Assembly: GCA_023525975.1 (NCBI GenBank)
Contig: CM042035.1
Coordinates: 35,617,001-35,681,000 of the forward strand
Length of the DNA: 64,000 bases
DNA from: Smallanthus sonchifolius
Lineage: Eukaryota; Streptophyta; Magnoliopsida; Asterales; Asteraceae
Direction: 5' to 3'
This document shows, one piece after another, positions 1 through 11,494 of this stretch. The notes beneath the pieces are model-generated. The model searched no databases and was not told where the DNA came from. It was given only the letters and a program-made list of their open reading frames with translations. The translations under genes were made by a program, and so were the position numbers. Positions within the stretch are counted from its first letter, which is position 1. Each line of letters begins with the position of its first letter.

Positions 1-824
1 AAAACCAAAACTCTAGTTTTTGAACACCGAATTAAATGGATCGAATTCAATAAAATTAACTTCTGAAATCATAGGGCTTTTATAGAACAGATGATCATGA
101 AACTGTCCCTATAGTTTATTTGCATTGAGGTTGAGTCTAGGGTTGAGTTTGATTAAACCATTTAGACGATGAACCCTAGATTCGGTACATGACCAATTCG
201 ATGATATAAACCCGAATTGGCTTAGGGCTTTTGTGCTAGGAGTCAAAACGAAGCAAAAGGAGTAAAGTATTACCAGAATAGGATTCGAATCGATGGTGAA
301 CGAGTAGAATAAGTGCCGACTACAACTGGTTCGATCTCCGGTGAATTCTGCTACGATTCCGGCCAAATTGATGCGTGCAAGAGCTTTTGAGAGGTGCGAT
401 ATAGGTGTGTAGGTGGTCGATTTCAGTGCAAATGATCTGTTTGACTCGAATTTGATTGAAATGGTGATGTTGTCGTCGGTTACGGGATTGAAGACCATAA
501 TGGAGTTTAATTTATCATTACAAGTGTTAAAGAGTGAGATAATGGCTCAATGATGATCGCCATTAGAGCTTATACGTTACAAACTTGATATTCGAATGAA
601 TTTGCGATTTAAGACTGCGTTTATGTTTCAACTGGGCAAGAGGCGGGACCGTGCCTGTAAGAGGCGCGACCGTGTCTATTAGGGTTTCTGGTTATTTACA
701 AAATCAGGCCTTGCAACTTCAGATTTGATAGAAATGATCCTTTGGTTTTAGAATTGAGTTTACTGACTTAGGATTTAACTGAATTTGACTAACGGAGTTA
801 ACCTGGAAAGTTCGGATTGTCACA
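1..824 (-). mobile_element. Element A 3' LTR (partial, gypsy)
   Basis: This is the promoter-proximal part of the 3' LTR of minus-strand element A; the rest lies left of the window. Read on the minus strand it starts TGTGACAATCC at 824 and matches the start of the 5' LTR at 21131 over roughly 800 bp, including the same LTR reading frame (109-498 here, 20369-20830 there). Two GC-rich motifs of the GCGCGACCGTG type lie near 650-680, where the 5' LTR has four, so copy number changed between the two LTRs. The LTR frame has no recognised domain and is probably not a gene. Confidence 0.85.
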
Positions 825-930
825 TCATCACCTAGTTGAAATAATTTTCGTCCCGAAAATTATTAAAATATTTTTTTTCGGATGTCACATCATCCCCTAG
901 TTGAATAAATTTCCGTCCTGAAAATTAGAA
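819..930 (-). repeat. Tandem duplication of A's polypurine tract/LTR junction
   Basis: A segment of about 64 bp is present twice: TGTCACATCATC followed by an A/C and CCTAGTTGAA and then a TTTCGTCCCGAAAATT-like stretch occurs at about 819-862 and again at about 884-930. On the minus strand this is the polypurine tract side plus the first bases of the LTR (TGTGACA). The copy nearest 824 joins the LTR proper. The duplicate may come from misprimed plus-strand synthesis or from later slippage; sequence alone cannot say which. Confidence 0.6.
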
Positions 931-931
931 T

Positions 932-2040
932 AGTACCTTAAGAGTTTGCTGTGGAGTGCTTGAATAGATGAGGATACTTGCGCATCATCTGATTCTCACG
1001 CTCCCACGTGAATTCCGGTCCGCGTTTCGAGTTCCCAACGAACTCTGACAATAGGGGTTTCACCGTGCTTGGGCGTTTTGACTTCCCTATCTATGATTTC
1101 TACTGATTCTTCAGTGAAACGCAATTGTTCATCGATTTGCAGTTCCTCAAGAGGGATAGCGAGTGTCTCGTCTACTAGACGTTTCTTCTAGTTCGAGACA
1201 TGAAAAACGTTGTGTACACCACTAAGTCCTTCGGGTAGGCCTAGTTGATACGATACTGGGCCAATTCTCTTTACTATCTTGAGTGGTCCAACATAACGAG
1301 GATTTAGTTTGCGTCGTTTCCCAAAACTACTGACACCTTTTCAAGGTGAGACCTTTAACAAGACCGTGTCGCCTACTTGAAATTCTAACAGTTTACGATG
1401 CTTATCGGCATAGCTCTTTTGACGATCACGAGCTGCCGCCTTACGATTTCTAATTTGAACTATATTTTCAGAGGTTTCGAGTATAAGTTCAGGACCTGTA
1501 AGTTGACTATCCCCAACCTCGGCCCAACAAATAGAAGATCGGCATTTTCGTCCATATAATGCCTCGAATGGAGTTGCTTTAATGCTAGTGTGATAACTGT
1601 TGTTGTTGGAGAACTCCACCAGAGGCAGGTGGGACTCCCAAGTGTTACTGAAACCAATCACACAAGCTCGTAGTGTATTCCTCTAGAGTTTGAATAGTGC
1701 GCTCAGTCTGTCCATCTGTTAGTGGATGGTATGCCGTACTCATATCTAGACGCGTGCCTAAAGCTTTATTTAAATATTGCCAGAAACGTGAGGTGAATCG
1801 TGTGTCACGATCCTAAATGATATAAATTTGTCACTCCGTGCCAAGAGACTACTTCTTTCAAATATATACTAGTAAGCTTCTCCATTTTGTCAGTTTCTTT
1901 CATTGCTAAGAAGTGAGTAGATTTTGTTAAACGATCGACGATTACCCAGATGGTGTCATATCTGCTAGGAGTTCGGGGAAATTTGGTGATAAAGTCCATA
2001 GATATTTGTTCCCATTTCCACATAGGAATCTCTGGTTGCT
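932..2040 (-). pseudogene. Element A integrase core, GPY/F and chromodomain (broken)
   Basis: C-terminal part of a gypsy polyprotein that would splice element DNA into the host genome. Open pieces at 1805-2023 (core start MDFITKFPRTPSRYDTIW) and 1341-1661 (NNNSYHTSIKATPFEALYGR, then a VGDTVLLKVSP segment) are separated by stops and frameshifts. The region 932-1340 continues with GPY/F-like and chromodomain-like sequence (a glutamate- and tryptophan-rich tail), again with stops. The order and the chromodomain tail point to the Tekay/Del group of chromoviruses. No intact integrase can be made from this copy. Confidence 0.85.
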
Positions 2041-2062
2041 GAAGTAGACCAGAAGGCTTTTG

Positions 2063-2698
2063 TTATTCTACTTTGACCTTTGCGCAAGTTAGGCACTTGC
2101 TCACATAGGTGGCTATATCGGCCTTCATCTTTAGGCACCAATATAGCACCTTTAGGTCATGGTACATCTTGTTGGAACCTGGATGAACAGAGTAACGAGA
2201 TTTATGAGCTTCATCCATGACTAGTTCCCTTAAGTTTCCATACATCGGAACCCATATTCGCTCGGTGAAGTAGCGAATGTCGTTAGATTTGGTTTCAAGT
2301 TGTTCTTCCATACCGCGTGTGGCTTCCAGCAGTAGATTCTCCTCTTTCAGGGCTTCGAGTTGAGTGCTACGGATTTTTTCAGGTAATCCGGTGTGAATAG
2401 TAAGCTGCAATGCTCGAACTCGTTTTGGCTTGGTTTCCTTTCGGCTTAAGGCATCGACTACCACATTAGCCTTACCCGGATGATATCTGATCGCACCATG
2501 ATAATAATTCAAGAGCCCGACCCAACGACGCTGTCGCATGTTCAACTCTTTATGTTCAAAGATATGCTGAAGACTCTTGTGATCGGTGTAGATAGTGCAC
2601 TTGGTACCGTACAAGTAATGTCTCCATATCTTCAGTGCAAAAACTATGGCTCCCAACTCTAGGTCATGAGTGGTGTAGTTTTTCTCATGAATCTTCAA
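2063..2698 (-). pseudogene. Element A RNase H and integrase zinc-finger segment
   Basis: A 211-codon open stretch covers most of RNase H (TTHDLELGAIVFALKIWRHY, then TDHKSL, then VVDALSRK), a variable linker, and the integrase HHCC domain (HKSRYSVH then CLTC). RNase H removes RNA from the RNA-DNA hybrid; HHCC organises integrase. The usual YWWPGM after the histidines is YWCLKM here. It is a surviving fragment of A pol: the frame breaks on both sides, toward RT at 2699-2726 and toward the integrase core at 2062. Confidence 0.85.
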
Positions 2699-2726
2699 TT
2701 ACCGGGAAGCGTATGCAATCACTTTC

Positions 2727-3547
2727 TTATGTTTCACAACCAAAACCCTGAATGGATGCATCGCAATACACCACAAAATCATCCGTTCCCTCCGGAAGAG
2801 CTATGATGGGTGCACTGCAAAGTTTCTGCCTAAGGAGTTGGAATGCTGACTCCTGGGTATCGCCCCACTTATAGGCTTTACCCTTCTGGGTTAAGGCAGT
2901 GAGAGGTTGGGAGATCTTAGAAATTGCCTCGATGAATCGACGATAATAGCCACCCAATCCCAGAAATTGTCGCACCTCTGTCGGAGTCGTCGGTGCTGCC
3001 GAATTCTTGATGGCTTCTATTTTAGATGGATCGACATGTATTCCATTCTCGCTAACCACATGTCCTAAAAATTTAACTTCACGAATCCAGAATTCGCACT
3101 TGGAAAACTCAGCATACAGCTGCTCCAGATTTAGCAATTCCAGAATCAAACGTAGGTGCTCCTCATGCTCCTCTTTGTTCTTGGAATAGATGAGGATTTT
3201 ATCAATGAAAAATGATGATGAACTGATCAAGGTAGGGTTTACACACACGGTTAATGAGGTCCATGAACACCGCGGGTGCGTTGGTTAATCCGAAAGGCTT
3301 GACCACAAACTCATAGTGCCCGTACCTAGTTCTGAAGGCAGTCGTAGAGATATCCTCATATCAGACTCTCAATTGATGGTAACCAGATCTGAGATATATC
3401 TTGGAATAGAATCTTGACCCTTGGAGTTGATCAAATAGATCATCTATATGGGGCAGAGGATAACGATTGTTGAACGTCACTTTGTTCAGCTCATGATAGT
3501 CGATGCACATTCGAAAGGTCCCGTCCTTCTTTTTGACAAATAGGACC
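2727..3547 (-). pseudogene. Element A reverse transcriptase, catalytic Asp lost
   Basis: Middle and C-terminal RT. The 3361-3547 part has FVKKKDGTFRMCIDY and the PLPHIDDLFDQLQGSRF block; 2727-3248 has the palm and thumb and runs into RNase H (VVYCDAS). Sequence between them encodes the RYGHYEF...PFGLTNAPAVFMDL block in another frame. The catalytic box reads FIDK instead of F/Y-x-D-D, so the second active-site aspartate is gone. Element H interrupts the domain at 3548; the same RT resumes at 6483. Confidence 0.88.
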
Positions 3548-4075
3548 TGTAGGTACCGGGAGCCTCGTCGCGCAGCGGATAATGACACGATCTGTTCTGC
3601 GATTTGTGTGGGAACAAAGAAACGAAGCAGATAAACAAGAACAAAGATAAAAGACGATGAAACGAAACGTAATCCATAACAAAGAAGTCATCCCGTATTA
3701 CAGACTACATACCGAAGGAACACACATCTCTCATCTAAGCTCACGGTCCAGGGGTCGGGAGAGCTCTTCCCGACCCGGATAAACCTAGTTCCAGAGTTCC
3801 ACCTACTAATGAAGACAAGTCTTCTATTTATAGGGGCAGGAACACTTCCTGCGTACTTGACAAGTACGCAAGGCAAAAGCCTTGCGTACTTACTAAGTAC
3901 GCATGGTTTGGTCGTGCGTACTTGAAAAGTACGCAAGGCAAAAGCCTTGCGTACTTACTAAGTACGCAGGACCAAACTGGTGTGCGGGCAAAGTACTCAG
4001 GAACACCCTCCTACGTACTAGCCACGTACACCGATACATAGAATTTAATCTATAGTTACAAAACATGCTTCTACA
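3548..4075 (-). repeat. Element H 3' LTR
   Basis: 528 bp, same length as the partner at 5950-6477. It holds an 82-codon open frame (3688-3936) that recurs shortened in the partner (6090-6317); it has no domain and I treat it as non-coding. A TATTTATAG-type TATA box (minus sense CTATAAATA) lies near 3830, just before the palindrome block at 3849-3969 in plus coordinates. Confidence 0.9.
3849..3969. repeat. H LTR palindrome block (left copy)
   Basis: Four inverted repeats with arms TGCGTACTT and AAGTACGCA and 3-nt spacers (GAC, ACT, GAA, ACT). Adjacent pairs are joined by AAGGC-AAAA-GCCTT, so two neighbours together make a larger hairpin with about 25-bp arms; this happens twice. A matching block lies at about 6249-6371 in the right LTR. 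Confidence 0.92.
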
Positions 4076-5490
4076 AACTCCCTCTTAACTATAGCATCAA
4101 ATTCTATCTATCTCTAACACGGATATACATCAGTTTACAAAGAATGTCCTAACAGACTCCCTCTAAACTAATGACATCAAGTGTCTTCTGGCGAGACTTG
4201 ATCTTCTGGCATTCCACTTGAGATCTTCAAATCTTCAAACTTTAGTCTTCAGTTGCCGAGTGATGACATACCCGACTCCCTCATACCTGTAGCTTTCATT
4301 GTAGACCAAACCAAGTGCTTCAATAAGAACCAACTAACCCAACACAACTCATTGTAGTTCATCCTCTCAGCAGTAGCAACCTCCACCCTGACTTAGACTT
4401 CTGAGTCTGACAATGTCTTCCTAAACAAGTAACAATAGTAGACTAAGACAGCTCCAAATCAGCTGGCATATGATAGAGAGTTTGAGTTTCCAATAACCTG
4501 CATCAAACTAATCAGCTCCCATAGGAATTCCAGTAAGATAAACTTAAGTCTTCAACCAGATGTGTCCAACTTTATCCTGTATCTTCACGAGTCAACCAAA
4601 TTCCCGAAGACGTTCATTTCCAATATCCCCTTTCAGGTTAAGCTCCATCTGACTAGACCAGAAACAAGGGTATGTTTCCTATCCCATCGGCCAATGATAA
4701 AAGGTTCCATCTTCAACTAATAATCCAACGAATATCCAGCTTCATCTTGAAAACACATGATAGAATCAAACACGATAAATATAGTTTACACGAGAAATCA
4801 CGGTTGAGATCATGTTACGTCAAAGAGGTATATATATAGGAAGTACCAACGGCTTTTCCACCACCACTTTAATGTCTCATGAATACTAGATATTATCCCC
4901 CTCATTTCTCTGTAAACTATGACCAGCTTCATCACCACTTCACTCAAATCCTCAAAAAGCACAACTAGCCAACTCCAGGATTTTATTCTTTATTCCTTTG
5001 CAAAGATCCAAAACAGCAAACCCTTGGGTTCAAGTTGTTCCAGTATTCATCCCATATTAAAGAAGTATCCGAGGACACTCGTAGCCTACATATTCAGGTT
5101 TGAATACCTAAACAAGATAATTCTTTTTCCGAAAGACCCAAAGCAGCCACATCTTCACAAATAGAACGAGACCTTTAGCCGATGACGACCCAATTGCTCC
5201 CATTAGTTCAGCATTCATACCCTATTAAATAAGTATCCCGGATACTCGTAGCCTACATTTTCAGGTATGTACCCTTAAACAATGTATGACAAGTGGTATC
5301 ATCCAACAAAAATCTCGTCCGTGTTTCGCGAAGCCACATCATATACAAATTCTGGTCCGGAAAAACCAAAATTACTATCTTCTCAAGAATGGGCCGAAAC
5401 ACGCGTACAAATGATCACACAAAATTTTGGACAAGGAAGGTTTTCCCGCCAAAAAACTTTTTTTTTTTTTTTGAATCCCAGATGCTAGTC
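4076..5490. other. Element H internal region, no coding signature
   Basis: About 1.4 kb. The purine tract (minus sense AAGAGGGAGT) touches the LTR at 4076-4090. The rest is not recognisably coding on either strand; the 81-codon frame at 4919-5164 and frames near 5282-5520 show no domain. A related CATATTAAAGAAGTAT / CCTATTAAATAAGTAT segment with TCGTAGCCTACAT occurs twice (about 5050-5097 and 5220-5265), an internal partial duplication. A T-run lies at 5459-5472. Confidence 0.6.
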
Positions 5491-5722
5491 CATGCGTACT
5501 TAGTAAATACGCATATGTAGGGTGTTGCTGCGAATTTAGTAAGTTCGCAAAGCCAAGTACTCATGCGTACTTGCTAAGTGCGCAGAGAAATGCTCTTGCG
5601 TACTTAGCTAAGTACGCAGGTCACTTCTCATGCGTACTTACTAAGTACGCAGGGCTAACCCATGCGTACTTAGCAAATACGCAGAAAAGGTGATTCTGCG
5701 TACTTGTTTAGTACAGCAGTGT
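5491..5722. repeat. H internal array of seven TGCGTACTT palindromes
   Basis: Seven spaced units, about every 30-35 bp, each a variant of TGCGTACTT-nnn-AAGTACGCA. One unit (about 5530) reads TGCGAATTT / AAGTTCGCA: the fifth base of the left arm changed T to A and its partner changed A to T, and a C-to-T change leaves a G-U type pair. Other units carry single mismatches (AAATACGCA, AAGTGCGCA). Same motif as the LTR block. Confidence 0.9.
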
Positions 5723-5934
5723 TCTTGACGGATCTTGAGGAGAATGCTCGAAAAGTGACGGATCTGAGAAATTAATGCTTCCAAAAGCTTCGAAAACATC
5801 ATCTAACAAACCCATAGCCTTCCAAACACCAAATGAAGTGATAACAAACTCGATTTTAAGGATTTTAGGTTACGAACTCGTTTTGCTCAAAACCCTAAAA
5901 AATTGAAACTGGAACATAAATCAACGAACACCGA

Positions 5935-5947
5935 GGCTCTGATACCA
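5935..5947 (-). promoter_or_regulatory. Element H primer binding site
   Basis: Minus sense TGGTATCAGAGCC, the standard complement of the initiator-methionine tRNA 3' end, two bases inside the LTR at 5950. It fixes the right LTR as the 5' LTR. Confidence 0.95.
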
Positions 5948-5949
5948 CT

Positions 5950-6477
5950 TGTAGGTCCCGGGAGCCTCGTCGCGCAGCGGATAATAACACGATCTGTTCT
6001 GCGATTTGTGTTGGAACAAAGAAACGAAGCAGATAAACATGAACAAAGATAAAAGACGATGAAACGAAACGTAATCCATAACAAAGAAGTCATCCCGTAT
6101 TACATACTACATACCGAAGGAACACATATCTCTCATCTAAGCTCACGGTCCAGGGGTCGGGAGAGCTCTTCCCGACCCGGATAAACCTAGTTCCAGAGTT
6201 CCACCTACAAATGAAGACAAGTCTTCTATTTATAGGCGAAGGAACACTTCCTGCATACTTGACAAGTACGCAAGGCAAAAGCCTTGCGTACTTACTAAGT
6301 ACGCATGGTTTGGTCATGCGTACTTGACAAGTACGTAAGGCAAAAGCCTTGCGTACTTACTAAGTACGCAGGACCAAACTGGTGTGTGGGCTAAGTACTC
6401 AGGAACACCCTCCTACGTACTACCCACGTACACCGATACATATAATTTAATCTATAGTTACAAAACATGCTTCTACA
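5950..6477 (-). repeat. Element H 5' LTR
   Basis: 528 bp, TGTAGAAGCATG... to ...ACCTACA on the minus strand. Carries the promoter and the second palindrome block (about 6249-6371). Single-base differences from 3548-4075 are scattered, including some inside palindrome arms. Confidence 0.92.
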
Positions 6478-6482
6478 GGACC

Positions 6483-7010
6483 GGAGCTCCCCAAGGCGAT
6501 GAGCTAAGTCGGATGAAACCTTTACCCAACAAATCTTGCAGTTGTGTAGATAGTCCTTGCAATTCACTAGGTGTAAGTCAATAGGGTGCCCGAGCAACAG
6601 GCGCTGCTCCGGATGCTAGGTCAATTTGAAGTTCAACTTGACGATGAGGTGGAAGACCAAGTAGGTCTTCGGAAAATAATTCTAGAAATTCACGAATTAT
6701 CGGGGTGTCATCTTTCTTCTTTTCTTCGGATAGTTGCTCAGCGACAGTGTCAGAATAGAAGTATAGCCCTTTCGCAGGCACTTCTGCGCTTTCATAAAGG
6801 GTATGATACCCACGACTACACCAATCCCTTCGCTTTGGACAGAAAGAGTTTCTCCTCTAGGGTGAGGAAGGCGAACGATTTTATCACGACAAATGATTTC
6901 GAGTCGGTCCTTAGGTAACTAATCCATGCCAATGATTAAGTCAAAGCAACCCAGTGTAACTGGCACGAGGTCAATCTCAAGCTTATAACCATCCAATCCG
7001 CGTTTACATC
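6483..7010 (-). pseudogene. Element A protease end and RT N-terminus
   Basis: Continues A pol on the far side of H. The 6578-6781 stretch has the linker typical of gypsy RT: IIREFLELFSEDLLGLPPHR and ARAPY. Upstream sense sequence at about 6900-7000 encodes the end of an aspartic protease (LGCFDLIIGMD followed by a stop where Trp is expected). Frameshifts separate the pieces. The protease would cut the polyprotein. The DTG active site is not recognisable in this copy. Confidence 0.8.
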
Positions 7011-7885
7011 CCTTAAGAATGTGGGTCGCTTCAATTAGTTGACTGTCTGCTATCTAAATAGTATGCTTGGATTCTAATAGAGTTGGAGTACGACTGCACC
7101 AACTTGAAAATTTTGAAGTCATGCTGAGATTCCTAATGAGACCCATGCTTATAAGGTAAGCGTCGGTCAATGAAAAGGTCAAGGAAAGAGGTTCACACAT
7201 AGGAAGGAAAATTTAATGAGATATGGATTCCAGTAATACAAGGAATAGGTCGTCTGCTTAAGTAATCGCGCTCAACTGATGGTTGGTTAGATTAAATCCC
7301 ATTTTTCTAATGTCATTGGAATAACTGGATATGCTGGGGTATAAATCTAATTAGACTAAGGATTAGTCACAGGATAAGGTAATAAGGTCAGATGAAATAA
7401 CACGTGCTAGCTTAGGAAGAATTTCGCTTACATAGTTGGAGTCGATAGATTTGTCATGAGTTTCTATTAGAGTTTCAATCAAGATGGTTTCTGTGATCAC
7501 GTTTAGATGAGAGTCTTAATTTCACTAGGACTTTTACATGAGTGAAAGTAACATGATGGATTCCTTTAATGATAATTCAGTGTGTTCGTATACATCTTCA
7601 ACCTGGTAGTCGCGTCTATCAACTGTTGTACATGTTTAACGATACCAACTAGTCGTTGAGCGGGTTACTAGAATTTCTACTGACAGTGGAAACTTAAGTC
7701 TGCAATTCACAAATTCGGACTATTCATTCACACACTAGGTTTCACAAGGACTTACATGCTCCTCAAATTACTATTACGTGTGCACCCGTAATGATAGTTT
7801 GTTTTGCATGCTCACCCTAGTTCTCCCTGTCCTGTGTCATAATGTCCTTTAGTTTGTATTGCTGAGTATAGATTGTTGTCAGATA
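7011..7885. other. Decayed leader of element A (left of J)
   Basis: About 875 bp without usable ORF on either strand. On the minus strand part of it resembles the leader of element F (AAAGGACATTATG and the stem-loop below versus the region 22017-22110), so I read it as untranslated leader fused to the protease remnant. Most of gag is missing from A. Confidence 0.5.
7764..7801 (-). ncRNA. Candidate dimerisation-type stem-loop in A leader
   Basis: Outer arms CAAATTACTATTACG and CGTAATGATAGTTTG pair at 14 of 15 positions, two of them G-T pairs. In the minus (RNA) sense the eight-base loop is GGTGCACA and contains the self-complementary GTGCAC. Element F has the matching structure at 22017-22058 with different stem bases. 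See findings. Function is inference. Confidence 0.55.
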
Positions 7886-7890
7886 TGATA

Positions 7891-10812
7891 TGTAACATTC
7901 CTGATTTACCGACCCTATTTTAATTTATTTTAATTAATAAAATAACAATACGACATTAAACCCTACAAGGACTAGTTGTGTAATTAGTCAAATCTAATTA
8001 TGATTAACTTTGAAAGTAAAAAAAATTGAAGAATTATATTCCTGTTGACTTTTAATAAGTCAAGCTAACAAGTCCTTAACCAATTTAACTCAACTCAAAC
8101 CCTAGGGACCAGTTCTGCCAAGTTCAAAACTTTTAAACATGAAACTGCAGGGATCAAATCTGTAATTAACCTATTCTTGATTTAGGTTGACTTCAGAAAG
8201 TCAAACTGTTGTCCTTGACTCAAATCCGAACCCCACACCCGAATTTCGTTGCAATCCGTAACCGTTATGCACGTTAGAGTCATTAGCGACCTTTATAGAT
8301 CAGTTAACAGCTTCATCATTTTACGATTAAATTCCATTTATGACTAATAAACCGTAACCGTCGACCTCACTCTTATTACTCACCAATTCGCAAAATATCG
8401 ATCATTTACACTGAAATTGATCACCTGCAAATCTCAAACGAATCCCCTTGAACCTGTTACACCATCCAATTGCATCGAAGAAGGACACAGAGTCGCCGAA
8501 AAACCGATCCTGTCACAGTCGGCATCCGTTTAGTCGATCACAGTCAATTCGAACATTATTATGGTAATTAAACCTATCAATAGCTTCGTTTTTATCTATA
8601 GATTAAAAGCCCTATGCTTATTAAGGCTTACATTATAGAATCAAACATGATCTGATTCTAGGGTTCTTAACATCTTTGGATTTAATCGAACCCTACCCCC
8701 GACTCTGTTTAAATCCAATTAATTCATACCAGTAGATTCGAAACCCTTTTTAATTGATAGCCCTATGCCAATTCAGTCTCATATCATTGATTTAATCAAG
8801 ACCAAGTAACTAGGGTTCGTTCATAAAACGATTTAGGGGTTTCGATCCTAGACTTAATCATAATTCAATTAAACCATACTGACAGGTTCGCAAGACCCTA
8901 ATTAGTAAAAGGCCCATGTTTCCATCACATTCCATTATCATGATCATTCAAAACAATTTTGAGTTCAAACCTAGGGTTTCGGCCTTTTGAATCCGTAATT
9001 AAACGATCCTAAACCTGTTGTTTTTACAATTAAAACCCACCCCAGACTCGTTTGGTGTTAACGAACAAAACCCGTATGATCTTATAGACTGTCGCTACCA
9101 GATTTGGTGGAATTAGGACTGGGTCGATCGAACTCGTGTAAAGGGGAAGAACTCACTAGGTTTCTATGTTAAAACCATTTCTGCCCGGGCTTGTGTGCGA
9201 TACCCTAGCGGGCGGAGTTGGTTAAGTGAGTGTGCTTGTGTGGGAGAGACCCGGGTTCGAGTCTCTCCACACCCATTTATTTTTAAAAATATTTTTGTTG
9301 TATTATTTTAATATAAAAACAATACCCTATATTATTATATTAATGGGTTCTAGCCTCGTAAAACCACCCGTAGGCTCGGGTTTGGTTTGTAACCCTTTTT
9401 CATTTAAAAATACCAACTTTTAAAATAATATAGTTATATTATTTTCAAACCCCGACTTTGAATAAATAAAATATTTATATTATTTTCAACCTGTGACTCC
9501 AATAAAAAATAATATATATATTTAGATATTATCTTCACCTCGTTTATAAACTTCGTGTAACGTTTCAAACTTATAAATAATATAATTATTTATAGTAGTT
9601 ACCCACGTTTATATCCCTGAATAAAAATAAATATATTTATTATTCATATAAATTGCAATTTCAACTCACTTAGTGTTAAATGAATTGTAACACTAGTTTT
9701 TATAAACTAATATATATTTACCCAAATTCGACGCATTTTCATGACTAAATAACTAAATAAGTATAGACTTAATTATTTTGTTTATATTTAAAACAATATA
9801 ATTTCATACTACGTTTTAAATAAATAAACCTAAATTATTTAGTAAATTCACGCTAAACTCTAAATCATTTTTGTAAGGACACTATACCCCGACTTTAATA
9901 ATTGTAAAACAATTATTCAAGAACAAAACGCAAACATCTACACAATCCTTTTACATAATTCGACACGGACTCATTACACAATTTCCTATACTCACATCCA
10001 TTGAAGCCCTAGACTTCGATTTAGATATTTTATTAATTCATCTTCATACGCAATACACTCTAGGTTAACGTTGTGCGTTACAAGGATTACTTTGCTACCT
10101 TGTGTCTCGTGTTAGCTACACATTTGATTCAGGGGAGTATACATAGCCCCTTTTACTCTTTTATATTTTTGGGGTGAAACATAAACACTACTCAAACTAC
10201 TGTTTATATTTACACAAACAACACAAGTACAAATCCTAATTACATTCATGTGTGCAATTTGAGCTTTATGCCCGAGTGCTATGTGTGCTAACTTTTGTGA
10301 ACACTTATGTGCAATCATTAACTATTCATGCCGACGGTTTTCAATGATAGATCTATTGAGTCTGACAAACCCACCCAGATTGGGGTGATTGATACCGACA
10401 ACACAATTTTGCATGCTAGTTACAAAGGTTTGATTGTACTTGGTTACACAATAGCTGCTCCCCATAAATGCCTTATTTATCATGTTATGTAAGGATTTGT
10501 TTTACAATCTATATGCTACCTATATATAAACCTGTGTTATACTCACCAACTTTTTAATTGACTTTATTTTATTCATGTTTCAGGTACTAATGTGTGAATG
10601 TGATCAAGATGTGCTACATTTAGGCTATGGACTTAGATAATTTTAATAAAGAAGTCTATGTTTTGAAATTATGTTACTGTCTTGGATTTGGTTTTGTTTG
10701 AATGTTTGTAATGAAATTTGACGATTAATATATTTCAATTTAGTCAACCTTATGCTTATGAACAGTCTACATGTCCCGCCCCGATGATTCCACCATCGGT
10801 CGGGGTGTGACA
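7891..10812 (+). repeat. Element J 5' LTR
   Basis: 2922 bp. The first 1.2 kb differ from C/D LTRs; the last several hundred bp (about 10040 on) are clearly related, including the CTCACCAACTTTTTA segment and the GC hairpin before TGTGACA. The AT-rich middle (about 9350-9720) is also related to the A LTR. No GC palindrome clusters are present; a tRNA-like hairpin stands in roughly that place. The 9226-9423 frame is not credible as a gene. Confidence 0.92.
9211..9275 (+). other. tRNA-like hairpin with B-box in J LTR
   Basis: GGTTCGAGTC (9254-9263) fits the Pol III B-box / T-loop consensus, and AGTTGGTTAAGTG (9216-9228) resembles an A-box about 25 bases upstream. The B-box sits in the loop of a strong hairpin: GTGTGGGAGAGAC (9238-9250) pairs with GTCTCTCCACAC (9261-9272). 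T-runs follow. It does not fold as a full cloverleaf, so it is a relic or mimic. The copy in the other LTR is at about 15836-15900. Confidence 0.5.
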
Positions 10813-10815
10813 GAA

Positions 10816-10877
10816 TTGTATAAGAGCCTTGGTTATAGGGAACTAGGTTATTAGACACTTTTGACCTAGACTATAAC
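10816..10877 (+). promoter_or_regulatory. J primer site and adjacent stem
   Basis: TTGTATAAGAGCC at 10816-10828 differs at two positions from the initiator-Met PBS. Directly after it GTTATAG (10832-10838) can pair with CTATAAC (10871-10877), and inside that CTAGGT (10843-10848) with ACCTAG (10864-10869). The same nested stem follows the PBS in C and D, and related forms occur in A and F. Confidence 0.7.
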
Positions 10878-11494
10878 TTTAGGACACCCATACAATGCCA
10901 TGCTACTACATGTTACATTATCAATTCCTGTGTAATTATTTTTACATGCTATCATAAGTATTTACACTACATGATACAATACATAATGACTTATGTGTCA
11001 CACTACTTGATAACTTTTGTGCTTACAGTCATTACTACCTACATGCTATATGATTACTTTCAATGCAAATATTTTTACATGTTATACTACATAATTACAT
11101 CCTAGGATACAATACTTAATAGTCTATGTGCCACATTACCTGCCAACTTTTTCCTCCTATTCATTGCTACCTACTTACTTTATTTAAAGTGCTATCTTAA
11201 GTTTCCACACACACATACACACCAAATTATTCATACACCTTTGGACTCACATACATGATACCAACACCCTTATGATTAAAGACCTAAACTATTGGGCCTA
11301 ATGCCCACCAATAATAAACTAAGAATCCCATCTATCCTCCAAGAAGAAGGAAGTCCATTGAAATGCATAAACCTTACTTTTGGGCCTCAAAGCCCAGTCC
11401 ACAACAATTCTCATCATAACCATGAGCCCACCAATGGTATTATTAATACATGATGGCTGGAAGAGCGTGTAAACTCATGAGAAATTCTGGCTAA

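Larger units (their letters stand above)
3548..6477 (-). mobile_element. Element H: short non-autonomous copia-like LTR element in A's RT
   Basis: A complete 2.93 kb insertion flanked by GGACC at 3543-3547 and 6478-6482. It has two 528-bp LTRs (TGTAGG...TTCTACA), an initiator-Met type PBS next to the right LTR and a purine-rich tract next to the left LTR, so it reads on the minus strand. The internal 1.86 kb has no Gag or Pol signature, so it must use proteins made by another element. The two LTRs differ at a modest number of sites by eye, so it is not brand new. Removing it would rejoin the RT motif around APVLFVKKKDG. Confidence 0.93.

Noticed and set aside
3688..3936. 82-codon frame in H LTRs (also 6090-6317)
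   Set aside because: Runs across the palindrome block and promoter area of a non-autonomous LTR; no domain.
9211..9275. Functional tRNA gene
   Set aside because: Has a B-box and a hairpin but no cloverleaf: acceptor ends do not pair and the anticodon arm is absent.
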